64,000 bases of DNA, from positions 51,108,864-51,172,863 of the forward strand of contig ML681994.1 of assembly GCA_007922195.1 (NCBI GenBank), read 5' to 3'. The notes beneath the pieces are model-generated. The model was given only the letters and a program-made list of their open reading frames with translations. It ran no database searches and was not told the origin of the DNA. This document shows positions 36,601-46,162 of this stretch, piece by piece. Source of the DNA: Podocnemis expansa. Taxonomy: Eukaryota; Chordata; Testudines; Podocnemididae. Numbering within the stretch: position 1 is the first letter of the stretch; each line of letters starts with the position of its first letter. The translations under genes were made by a program, and so were the position numbers.

Positions 36601-37620
36601 TGATAAGCTATATAGAATAGCTTGCATAACTTACTTCAATTTCCTGAAGTCTGTTCTTTACTTAGATTAAATAAATAGCTGTTGACACAGCGCTATGCTT
36701 TTTTGTGTATGTGGCTATACTAAATTGACTTCTGGATTGATTGGGCAGGTCTTCACTTCTGCTCAACCAATACCGATAAATCAATCTGTCAGCAGTGAAT
36801 TTGTTGCTGTAACTGAAGACATATACTTAGTCGCTAGTACACCAATAAATGTACATTCAAGAATGATTTTCCTGTCTAGGAACACTGACACAGAGCACAC
36901 CAGCTGCTCCTGTGACTCAAGACTGTGTGGGGCAAAGGGATTAAAAAGGGGGGGGGGACTGGAATTCTAGAGCCTCTGGTTTCACACCAACTGCCTCTGG
37001 CATAGAAAGCTGGGTGGAAGACGAAGAGATAGCCATTCAAAGGGGGATCAGTGGTTCCCCACTGGAGTCCAGAGAATCAAGTAGACATGGGGGAACAGTA
37101 ATAAGTCGCCTGGTGAGCATCACTTTCACCCATGCAACCAGGATGAACATAAATCTCTTTCCCAAATATATTACTAAAGTTTGGAAGAAGACAATCCGAA
37201 TAGTGATGTTCTACTAGAGCTAGATTAGCATGAATGGAATACTTCAGTTGTACCAATAGTAGCTAACAGTGCAGTGGTATCATCCCAATAATATTATTTA
37301 CTTGGTGAAGGTACTAAATATTGTGGGTCAGACCCACAGCTGGTGTAAATCAAGATAGGTAGATCAGTGAAGCCACATTGATTTACACCAACTAAACCTC
37401 AGTACAGTGTGTGCGTTTGATGTCAGTGTTTCTGTTACTGGATTATTGCAAAGCTGTATTAAGAGAGGAAGCGAAAGCACAGCATGGTTAATATTTTTTT
37501 TCACAATAAATGGAATGTGTAGAACACCAATAACAATGTAACCAAGAGTGGTAAATAATGTAGAAAAATACATGCACTGCACTGTGCAGGTTTCTCTGTA
37601 TGTTATGCAACCAATTTCTC

Positions 37621-37667
<47 letters not shown>

Positions 37668-38994
37668 TTTGGGTCAAGATTTTTTAAGTAAAATCTCCTC
37701 CTCTCCTGATCCACATTTCATCAGTTGGTAGAACAACACTTCCCTTGCAGAGATGCATTTACATGTTTCCTTAGATATAATCAATAGATTAAAATTCAAC
37801 CACATATTTTAACCAGACTGGTTTGGCCAAAATTGCTTAACTGAAAGTGAATAGATTCCTTGTGCTGCTCCTCTGCAAAATATTTGATACTCAATGCTTA
37901 CCTTAATTTCTCTATTTTGCTGTATTTCATTACATTCACTTCATGTATTGTAAATTATTTTTGACATAAATAGGTTTAAATTACCACAAATCAGATGGCA
38001 ATAATTTTCTTTTTCTTTCTATTTTTCACAATATTTATCTTTCCTAGTGGGTATCTATCACATCATGTGCTTCTAATTCCTTACAATGTGCTTTGCAGAT
38101 AGTTAATCAATAAGAATAATGACAGTTACTGATCATTAGTTGCTCAGAGGCTCCTTAACCCTTAAATCACTATAGCACTGTTCCCATAAAGTATGTATTT
38201 TTTACCATTACTCTTTTATGTGTACTGTAGCTGTCAAGTCATTAAGTCTCAGCCTCTTATCTTTGCCATCTGTGTGTGTGTGCAGGGAAACTATCCTTTT
38301 TGTTAAAAGTAAAAAGCATGATTCTCTTATCATCCAGCAATGACATTTTGTATCACAACCAAAGCACCATTTGTAAGTCTCTAGAAACTTAGTAATTTAA
38401 AAAGTCAAATACACTTAATGGTACACATTCAATCCCTGACATAATTCTGTTGTAAAAGACTTGGTTTAAATTTAAAAAATGAATTCTTTTATCTTTATAA
38501 TCCTGTAACATTTCTAAAGCTTTAATAAAACTGATTTTCCTTCACAGGGTGGGAATTTTCCTTCACTGTTTAAGTAAAATGGGATACAGAAGCCTTGGTA
38601 AATACCAGGTTTTTTTGCTAAGTGAAGAGACTTTTAAAAATATAATTGTAATATATAAAATATAATAGCTATTATTAGGCAAAAAAGTTTGAAAGTCCAT
38701 TTATGCTCAGATTAGATGTTGAAAGTTCAGACACTTGTCTTACTTGTCGCCAATCTATTGAAACAAAATGAGTTAACAAAATTAGGCCCTAGTCCTTCAG
38801 TACTGTTTGCCTGTGTACACTCTTACATTTGCACAGAGACCCTAACCCAAAGCCACTGGAGGGATCCACTGCAGATTTGGCTGCATGAATTTGGAGTAGA
38901 TTTTCCTAACATGAATATGTTTTCCTATGACTTTTGCAGTATTTTTCTCTTAGCTGCCAGACCAGGAAAACTGTTCTTGCAGCATTTAGCCCAG
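36601..38994. other. No gene; MITE fragment and microsatellite
   Basis: The stretch at about 36745-36830, read on the minus strand, starts TATGTCTTCAGTTACAGC and resembles the ends of the MITE at 11478-11775, so it may be a fragment of that family. The palindromic repeat appears at 37330-37400. The rest is unassigned AT-rich DNA. Confidence 0.45.
37616..37670. repeat. (TC)n microsatellite followed by poly-T
   Basis: About 40 bp of TC repeats run into a T tract. The minus-strand frame here (RERERERE) is the translated repeat, not a protein. Confidence 0.9.
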
Positions 38995-39116
38995 TTCCAA
39001 AGGGGCAGGAGTGTTAGTCTAGTAAAGCAAAAAAAAAAAAAAAAATCTCCCATGAAAGCTCATGTGATAAATAAATCTGTTAGTCTTTAAGTGCCACAAG
39101 ACTCCTTGCCGTTTTT
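38995..39116 (+). mobile_element. PLE tail with short inverted 5' end
   Basis: Left: TCCAAAGGGGCAGGAGTG followed by TTAGTCTAGTAAAGC, the reversed terminal part of the tail. Then a poly-A and the forward tail (CTCCCATGAAAGC ... TCTGTTAGTCTTTAAG ... GACTCCTTG). Confidence 0.65.
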
Positions 39117-40996
39117 GCAGCATTTACTACTTTGTGTTTCTAATCTCAGCATACACACACAAAAATAATGGAAGGAAAAGAACTTAGCTGTACTTTTCAA
39201 ACTTCCAGAATGGTTTGATTGGGAATAAAGGGTGGGGAAAATATAGTTTAACTGCATCAGTGGACTAATCTCAAGTAAGTGTAAGATCTCAAAAATCCTA
39301 TATATAAAGATTTCACAGAAAAATATACTTTATGTTTTCCTCTGTATAATAAGGGGAAAAATTTCACATATGAAAAGATGACAAACTATTGACTGTAAAA
39401 TTGAAGTTTTCCTATCCCTCAATTATCATTCATTACCATAAAGGGAAACCAGTTTCATATTTCTGTATGAGAAGAACTATGACAAATATAAATCTGTGTT
39501 TGTATAGAATTATGATGCCTGGGGTGAAAGAGTAATTTCTAATGTCAAAGAAACAAGACCAGTCCAGGACCAAGCTTCTGTTTTGTTTTGGTTTTGGTTT
39601 TTTAAGGACTCTTCTGAGAAATTTTCAGATAATTTTTCATGCTGGTTTTCCATCTTTGTCCAAGTGTATGTGTAGAAACCTGTTAATAATTTGGGATGAA
39701 ATCTTCTGTCATTCTTCTTTCTTAATGCTAAATAAACATAGTTCCATCATTCCATCTCTGGTCATTATGAAATATAGAGGGTGGTTTGTTGTTGTTGTTT
39801 TTTAAAAGAAGCAAATCAAAATTGTGCAGCAAGACCCACATTCAAAATACCAAATCTAATTTAAAATTATACTTTAGCTCATCTTGCAACTCTTTGGAAA
39901 CTCATTAACTTTACAGCCGTCATTTCAGATGGAAATTACTTCTGTCCTCTGAAGAGACTGTTAACCATAGTCACATTTTTCATGGTCCATAATTATATGA
40001 ACTTTTCCTGTTTCAAGTAAAGAACCTGAAATCTATACAACACTAACTCATTGACAAAGATGGAGCTAGAGTTCAGAGAATCTTTGTTGTCTGTTTTCTT
40101 CTTTTGCCTATAGAGACGCTGACAATGCAAGCATTGCTTTGTTAATTGAGCATTAGATTAAGTGGACTGGTATATTTATTGACTGGATTTAAGCAAATAA
40201 ATGGAAAAAGTAATTGCCATCATAAGCACTGCAACAAATCCGCTTTACGTTTTAATTTAATGTGTTTGTATGGGTGCTTAATCCTTAGAACTCTTACACC
40301 CTACTGTAACTAACAGTGAATGGGAGGCATAAAGTGTCTCTAATAGTGTGTCATCAGCATTTACTTTTTCAGCTTTGGAAAAATGGTTTGGATAGGTTGA
40401 TTCATTTGGAAATATTGTTAGTATTTTGTGAGATGATCTCCTACTGTATTTCCTCAGAAGAATACTGCAACACCACTGATCCTTATAAAAATGTTTAGAT
40501 GAGAAGCCTAGTAAATTTAAGTAATTATTTCAACAGAGGGAGACCAGTATGTAATAAATAAATGTATTTATTTGTTAGCATTTTCAGAAACTAAGATGAT
40601 CCAATGCTTTACCTTTACTTTTCATGAATAACATACGTTCAAGGCAATTAGAATTAGTGCAAACAAATAACTTTCACCTGGGTTTATTTCTTTAAAAGAT
40701 TATGACCAAAAGATAAATTATATAATGCCTTCGCTGATGGATAAAATAATTAAATTGGGAAGGCTAGAGACATTTATTTACTTATTCTTTGACAGGATCA
40801 TTTGCTTCATGCTGAACCACTTCAAATAAGAATTGTTGCTGGCTGCAAAAAGAATTTAAATCTTTATGCAGGACAAAAAGTTGAGCTTTGTTAAAGTGTC
40901 ATTTGGAATGATTTACATCTCTCCATGGAGTAAATCTCACCTTTAAACAACAGAATACAAAGCTCAATTTCATGAAAGTCATCTTGCATTCCTGTG
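39117..40996. other. Unannotated AT-rich DNA, possible conserved non-coding
   Basis: No transposon or exon recognised. The part at 40080-40300 and 40560-40870 is repeat-free and ATTA-rich. No functional claim can be made from sequence alone. Confidence 0.4.
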
Positions 40997-41662
40997 TTCC
41001 AAAGGGGCAGCCATGTTTGGGGAGAAAAAAAAAGAAAAAAGCAAGGAGTCCTGTGGCACTTAAAGACTGAGGCTATGTTCACACGTAAACTGTTATTTTG
41101 AAATAAGTTATTTTGAGATGAGTTATTTCAAAATTAAGTCCTTATTTCAAAATAAGTTAATTTGAATTAAGAAAATGTTAATTCAAATTAAGGGAAAAGC
41201 TCAAAGAGAAATAGCATGTCCAAACACAGGACTTGCTATTTCGCTTTAGGAGAGGGGCACCATGGAAGTTGTGGCAACATGGCCCCCACCCTGGGCCATG
41301 CCTCCACCCAATAAAAGCTAAAAGGAAGGCACCCTGGGAAGGAGAAGGGCAAAAGTGTTATTTCAAAATAATGGTTATTTCGAAATAACACGTCAGAACA
41401 TCGTTGTTTGGAAACAACCGTTTCGAAATAACGGCTATTTCAATTTCATGTGAGGTTTTACTGTTTTGAAACAATGGCCATTATTTCAAAACAATGGGTC
41501 CTGTTGTTTTTAAATAACGGAATGTCGTCTGGACATAAGAAATTTTATTTCAAAACAACGGCTGTTGTTTCAAAATAAAACTCTCGTCTGAACACAGCCT
41601 AAGAGATTTATTTAAATAAATCTCTTAGTCTTTAAATGCCACAGGACTCCTTTCTTCTTTTA
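40997..41662 (+). mobile_element. PLE hairpin split by a MITE
   Basis: Left arm (reversed tail, 40997-41070) ends CTTAAAGACTGA; the MITE at 41071-41599 follows; then TAAGAGATTTATTT joins the forward arm AAATAAATCTCTTAGTC, ending near 41662. Without the MITE the arms would form one near-perfect palindrome. The intact opposite arm shows the original site as AAAGACTAAGAG. Confidence 0.75.
41071..41599. mobile_element. Harbinger-like MITE, TTTCGAAA family
   Basis: GGCTATGTTCACACG and inverted GGCTGTGTTCAGACG ends. Left flank TGA (41068-41070), right flank TAA (41600-41602); the opposite PLE arm shows TAA was original, so the left copy mutated. TAA is the TWA target expected for PIF/Harbinger. 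The interior has TTATTTCGAAATAAC-type palindromes and the GGCACCCTGGGAAGGAG core of its 12.5- and 59.7-kb relatives. Confidence 0.85.
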
Positions 41663-42300
41663 CCTTCCAGTGGTTCTCTTTTGCTTTAAAGTTCCTTATA
41701 ATTGGCCTGGTTGAAACCAGAAACAATTTTAAATTGAAACAACAGATCCGTAGATGTAGAGGTGAGAACAAGAAATGCAGGCATTCATTTTACATTGCTG
41801 CTGAAGCTAAATGAGCATATGTTTGAAAAGGTCATACTGGCTATGTCTACACTACAGGACTATTAAACCAGCTTAATAAGGTCTACTTAAAGCCAGTTTA
41901 GTGTGTCCACACTCAAAATGCAAGGAGACTGCCCACATTCACACTGGCACCTGCTAAGGCATACTAGGAGTGGTGCATTTTGAGTAGCTGGCCCACAGTG
42001 CACCACAGCAGAAATGCCCCTCCCGACCATTCCCTTACTACAGGAAGTGTGTGGCCACAACACCCTCCATACTGTGTGTGGCAACAGGGAGCCCAGGGAG
42101 CCTAACGTGGCCCAGCAATGTGCCAGCGCAGCACTCCACAGCCTCGCTGCATTTCCCAGACACTTCTGGCTCTGGACCAGGTTCCGCAGGGCAACTGACA
42201 GCAGAAGAGCAGGACGCAGCAGTTGTTAAGACTCAAACATCGGAAAACAGCACTTAGAGGAAGGTGAAGTCAAATCACCTGTTGTAATGGGAAAAAAAAA

Positions 42301-42598
42301 TCCATAGTCATGATTTAATCCTGCTTTCACACAATCTAATCTAAAACAAATAGCAATTTACTTTCTTTCTCTCTTTCTGTGTGCTGTTTCCCAGTGTTTG
42401 AATCTTAACAACTGTTCTAATCTGCTGTTACAGTGTGACCTTGATCTTATGTCTTACACTCCTCTACATTCATTTTCCACCCATTCTGTAAGTTCCCCCA
42501 TCTTCAAAGTGTCTGATAAAGTGGAATTTTCTCCCATGAAAGCCCATGTGATAAATAAATTTGTTAGTCTTTAAGTGCTGAGGGACTCCTTGTTTGGT
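42301..42598 (+). mobile_element. PLE copy with inverted 5' segment
   Basis: The first 41 bases (42301-42341) are the reverse complement of coding sequence at about 36320-36360 in the PLE at 35.5 kb (the KLDCVKAGLNRDYG codons). After a short gap the forward tail runs from CTTTCTGTGTGCTG through TTCTGTAAGTTCCCCC to TTTGTTAGTCTTTAAG and GGACTCCTTGTTTGG. This is the only copy whose inverted part reaches into coding sequence. Confidence 0.8.
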
Positions 42599-42958
42599 TT
42601 ACAAGAATATCAATTAATCATGTGGGCTGCAAACACTGAGATTTATTTCAATACAAACAGCCTCAAGAGAGAAGCTGAATGGGTGCGATTAGCATGAGAA
42701 AAGCGGAGCAAAACTCTGCAGTTCAACAGGGAGAGCAGTTGATGGGGCTAGGAGGGGAAATTACTCGAGCAGCATCTGTTGGAGGAGAACATCTCAGCCA
42801 TGAATTCTGCCCATGGAACAGCTCCATGACGGGGACCCTCTGCTGCCTGACAGCAGACATCCAGGGATTCAGTCACAGTGAGAGACTGGAATACTACCCC
42901 AAATTCAGAGGACTCTCCATTGCACTGAACCCTACCCTGACAAATCCTTACTATAAAC

Positions 42959-43381
42959 CAGTGGTTCCTAACCTTTTTCAGCCTGGGGACCCCTTTTTAA
43001 CAAAAAAAAACAAAAAAAAAACTTTGTGCCCCCCTGCACCCCCAGCTGATTATGTAATCTGGCCCACACAGGCAGACTCTAGCCTGCACTATTCTGGCCG
43101 CGCCACTGGGACAGCCGGCAAGTGGCACTGCCACCACCATGGCCCATGTTGCTGGGGAGCCAAGCCGCTGTGGCTATGGCCCCTTGCCCTTGTCCTCCTG
43201 GGGAGCTGCTGCAGCCCCATTCCCCTGCCAGGATCCAGCCATGGGCAGGGAGAGGCAGCCCTGGTGGGGAGCACTGGGGCTGCAGCTGGACTCCAGCCCC
43301 GATAGGGAGAGGCTCCGCAGACCTCCTACAACATGTCCACGGACCTCCAGGGGTCCCTGGACCCCAGGTTGGGAACCACTG
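42959..43381. mobile_element. hAT MITE with CAGTGGTTCCTAACC ends
   Basis: Left CAGTGGTTCCTAACCTTTTT; inverted right CAGTGGTTCCCAACCTGGGG. Flanks CTATAAAC (42951-42958) and GTGTAAAC (43382-43389) match at six of eight bases. The GC-rich 423-bp interior produces chance frames, including a 208-codon plus-strand frame starting outside it and crossing the end. Confidence 0.8.
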
Positions 43382-43629
43382 GTGTAAACCTTTGTTCACA
43401 GCTAGAAGAAAATGTCACTTACCAGAACATGGGGTTTCCATTTTTAATTGCTTTGGAGAGAGTCGGCACTGACCACAGCCTCAGTTTCCTGAAAGCGAAG
43501 ATGATCCATGTGGCTCTCTGGTGTGTTTGTATATAAACATCCTGGTGCTGTGGAAAGAGGTGTCTGCTCCAGTCCGGGGGGAAATCTCACAGCTAAAGCA
43601 GATTAGTCAATGAGATAGGTGTTGGAGCT

Positions 43630-43940
43630 GAGTGCAGAATTCTGCTCTGTGCCCGGATCCCCGATGCATCTCTTTTCCACCCAGTCCAGATCCCCGCCAT
43701 GTCCCTTTTCTCCCATGCCTGGATCCCAACCGCGTCTCCCTTTCCTACCCGGCTCCAATCCCTGCCGTGTATCCCTTCCCCCCACCCCCAGCTGGGATCC
43801 CCAATGCATCCCTTTTCTTCTCAGCCCCGATCCCTGCTGGCCACATCTCTTTTCTCCCCCACCCAGATCCCCACCATGTCTCCCTTTTCCCCTCAGTCCA
43901 GATCCCTGCCATGTCCTTTCACTCCAGTGCCTGAGCCCCA
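43630..43940. repeat. C/T-rich minisatellite
   Basis: Imperfect tandem units of about 35-45 bp sharing CCAGATCCC(T/C)GCCATG and TCCCTTTTC. The strand-symmetric long frames (Ser/Pro-rich plus, Gly/Arg-rich minus) are translations of this repeat. It lies within the composite MITE. Confidence 0.7.
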
Positions 43941-44146
43941 TGTCTGAGATGGCTAGGAGGCCAATTAAATCAAGTTAAGCCAAGTCCTGGGCCACATTGG
44001 CTTAAGTCGACTTAATAAAGTCAACTTAACTGCTGAGTCAGCTTTTCAAGTAAAAATTATTAAATCGACTTACGCAAATGTAATATCTTCTCAGTGTGGA
44101 CAGGGCTTTGTTTAAGTTGCCTTAAACCTGGGGTGTAGACATACTT

Positions 44147-44835
44147 GCTGACTGCACAACAGGTTGCCAGGAAAATATACAGAGAGTTGACTGTGACACT
44201 TTTGAAGACAAGACATGGATCTCTTTGTTGTTGTGGTAGTTTTATTCTACAATGGGGAATGACTAATGGTTCTGCCAAATGGTAGTTTCCGCAGGCCTGC
44301 CTCTGACTCCTCTTGCAAAGTTATCTTGTAGCCTGAGATTTTTGCCATCTCTGTAGTATCACAGCAAAGCTTGATTGGATAAAGATGCATATGAGTAGAA
44401 AAATAGTGTAAGGCAATCTAGTAGAAATTTGTGTTAAAATAAAGCTGGAAATAGCATAATATGTAAAAATTAGTGGTAAAGTATCCATAAGTTATCATTT
44501 ACAAGTGTTTAAAACAAAGCTGATATTCAAAATGCACTCAGCTAGTGAAATTTGATCTCCATTCATATGGATCATAGGGGAACAGAACCAATAGATATAT
44601 CTCTTTAAGGAAAAGTAGGTCAAGATGGAGGAAGATTGTAAACTTTTGAACTCCCTCATTCCCCCTCCCATCAAGTATTCTGAGGTCTTCTCCCACTGTC
44701 CAAGGACCCCTAAAACCCTTTGATCTCTATCACGCACTGTGCAGGTGCTAGGTGAAATCATCCTCTTTGTAATTGGGTGAGGATGAAATCACATCTTTTG
44801 TGAGTGGTCAAGAGGAGATGAAAGTGATGCTAGTG
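44147..44835. other. No gene seen
   Basis: AT-rich spacer between the composite MITE and the TATA-bearing block. Confidence 0.45.
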
Positions 44836-44843
44836 TATAAAAG
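44836..44843 (+). promoter_or_regulatory. TATA box candidate
   Basis: TATAAAAG in a locally GC-richer context, about 110 bp upstream of the first stem-loop. Supported only by the motif and the layout. Confidence 0.3.
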
Positions 44844-44995
44844 AAGCTGCACAGCAGCAGAGCTTCGGAGATCTCTCCCACTCCTTATTGCATTCCACCG
44901 GCCTCTGGCTATGTTCCTGCTGCACTAGGAGTCACACCACCACTTGACCCCAGAGAGAGACATCTCTGGTGGAACTTTATGAGCTAAGTTGCAGG

Positions 44996-45082
44996 ACTTA
45001 GTCTCAGAAGGGCGTTTTCTGAACTTAGTCTCTGAGCAGAGACAGTACTTAGTCTCTGAGCTGGGTCTTTGGACTTAGTCTC
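44996..45082 (+). repeat. Four-copy ACTTAGTCTC tandem
   Basis: ACTTAGTCTC starts at 44996, 45023, 45047 and 45073, a spacing of 24-27 bases. Copies alternate between CAGAAGGG and TGAGC continuations. Between copies two and three, GTCTCT-GAGC-AGAGAC forms a small stem-loop. Confidence 0.8.
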
Positions 45083-45205
45083 AGAAGGGTGAACCTGGAT
45101 AAGCAATCTTACACGCACCCCAGACAGGCAGATAACTGAGTCCTGCAGTTAAGTCTGTGAGCAACGAATATCACACAGCCAAAAGCTTGCACACACACTC
45201 CACGA

Positions 45206-45335
45206 CCAGAGGGTACAGCAGAGTGAAGTCTCTGCTGGGGGACTTTCAGATCTTACCGTCTCTGGGAAGGAGCAGCCAGAGGGTACAACTGGGACATCTT
45301 CCCAGTTGGGGGACTTCATGTCTCACCGTCTCTGG
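45206..45335 (+). repeat. Two 70-bp units with covarying stem-loops
   Basis: Units start CCAGAGGGTA at 45206 and 45276, each ending ACCGTCTCTGG. In each, the block after GGGTA folds back perfectly: CAGCAGAG/CTCTGCTG (45216-45223 with 45230-45237) and CAACTGGGA/TCCCAGTTG (45286-45294 with 45300-45308). The stems differ in sequence yet both pair fully and are followed by GGGGACTT, as expected for selection on RNA structure. Confidence 0.75.
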
Positions 45336-46162
45336 TATAGGCTATCCAAAAGAGGCTGCACCATTCCGACACCTGAGCCTTAATGCAAGGTGCATGCTTC
45401 TGAGAGAGCCTGATTCCACATAAGCCCACTTCAAAAAGCTGGAGGCTTTAAAGCTCTGGCAGTGTCACAACCCCTGCAGGTGTCACAAAGAACTCTGCTG
45501 ACACACAAAGCAGCAGCTGCACCTGTGAGTTCTCTAGCACCTTCTGAGCCACCTGTTGCTACAGAGACCACAACAGAGAGGGAAACAAAAGGCAGCAAGC
45601 ACAACGACAGTGAAGACCAGACTGATTGTTTGAGAATGAATCCTCTCAAATTGTGGTAAGAAAAGGGTCCCAAGGAGGGTAGGACATCACTAGCTCAGGT
45701 TAAAGACCAACAAACCGTTTTACAGCAGTAACTGATGACAGGGGCCCAATCCTTACAAGGTAGCTTACAGTGGTAGGCAAACCAGTAGCTCCACTGGACT
45801 GCAGTAGGAAACACCTAAGTTGAAAACCCTTATTGCGCGGAGAAGGGGAAATAGATGTAAGACCTGAGATCTCCCCATGCCATAGGCAACTGGCCCTTGC
45901 TTGTGGGATGTTATAATTTGTTAAGTGTTTTGTATTTGTCTCTAATGTTTTAATGTACTTTGTCTTGCTATCTGGTTTCTGATTATGTGTCTGTAACTAT
46001 AAGAAGGGAAACCCAGCAAAGAGTGTTCCATCCTAAACTGTCACTCTGTAATGCTCGCTGAGATATACAAGTATTAATTAATATTTTTCAGTCTCTGAAT
46101 CTCATTATAATTCTGTAAGATCTTGAAGTAAATGAAAATATGTTTAAGATCTTTTAAATAAA

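Larger units (their letters stand above)
41839..44146. mobile_element. Composite MITE with nested PLE and hAT copies
   Basis: GGCTATGTCTACACTACAGG at the left; the inverted right end reads AAGTATGTCTACACCCCAGG. The flanks do not give a clean duplication. Inside lie a PLE copy (42301-42598), a hAT element (42959-43381) and a C-rich minisatellite (about 43630-43940). Subterminal TTAAGTCGACTTAA-type palindromes (about 43995-44080) place it with the MITE at 19031-19929. Without the inserts the element would be about 1.6 kb. Confidence 0.65.
44836..46162 (+). other. Candidate retroviral LTR/leader or lost transcription unit
   Basis: A TATA box (44836), a chain of perfect stem-loops (44950-45308), a strong splice-donor-like GTG|GTAAGA at 45655/45656 and AATAAA at 46157-46162 follow in order, in a block GC-richer than its surroundings. 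This would fit an LTR with a structured leader, or an untranslated first exon. No tRNA primer-binding site, TG...CA boundary, duplication or gag-like protein is visible, so identity is unresolved. Frames at 45157-45423 and 45462-45659 lack domains. Confidence 0.35.

Noticed and set aside
42679..43305. 208-codon plus-strand frame
   Set aside because: It starts outside and runs into the hAT element at 42959; no domain and no homology recognised.
43603..43978. 119-codon Ser/Pro-rich and 112-codon Gly/Arg-rich frames
   Set aside because: Antisense translations of the same minisatellite, without domains.
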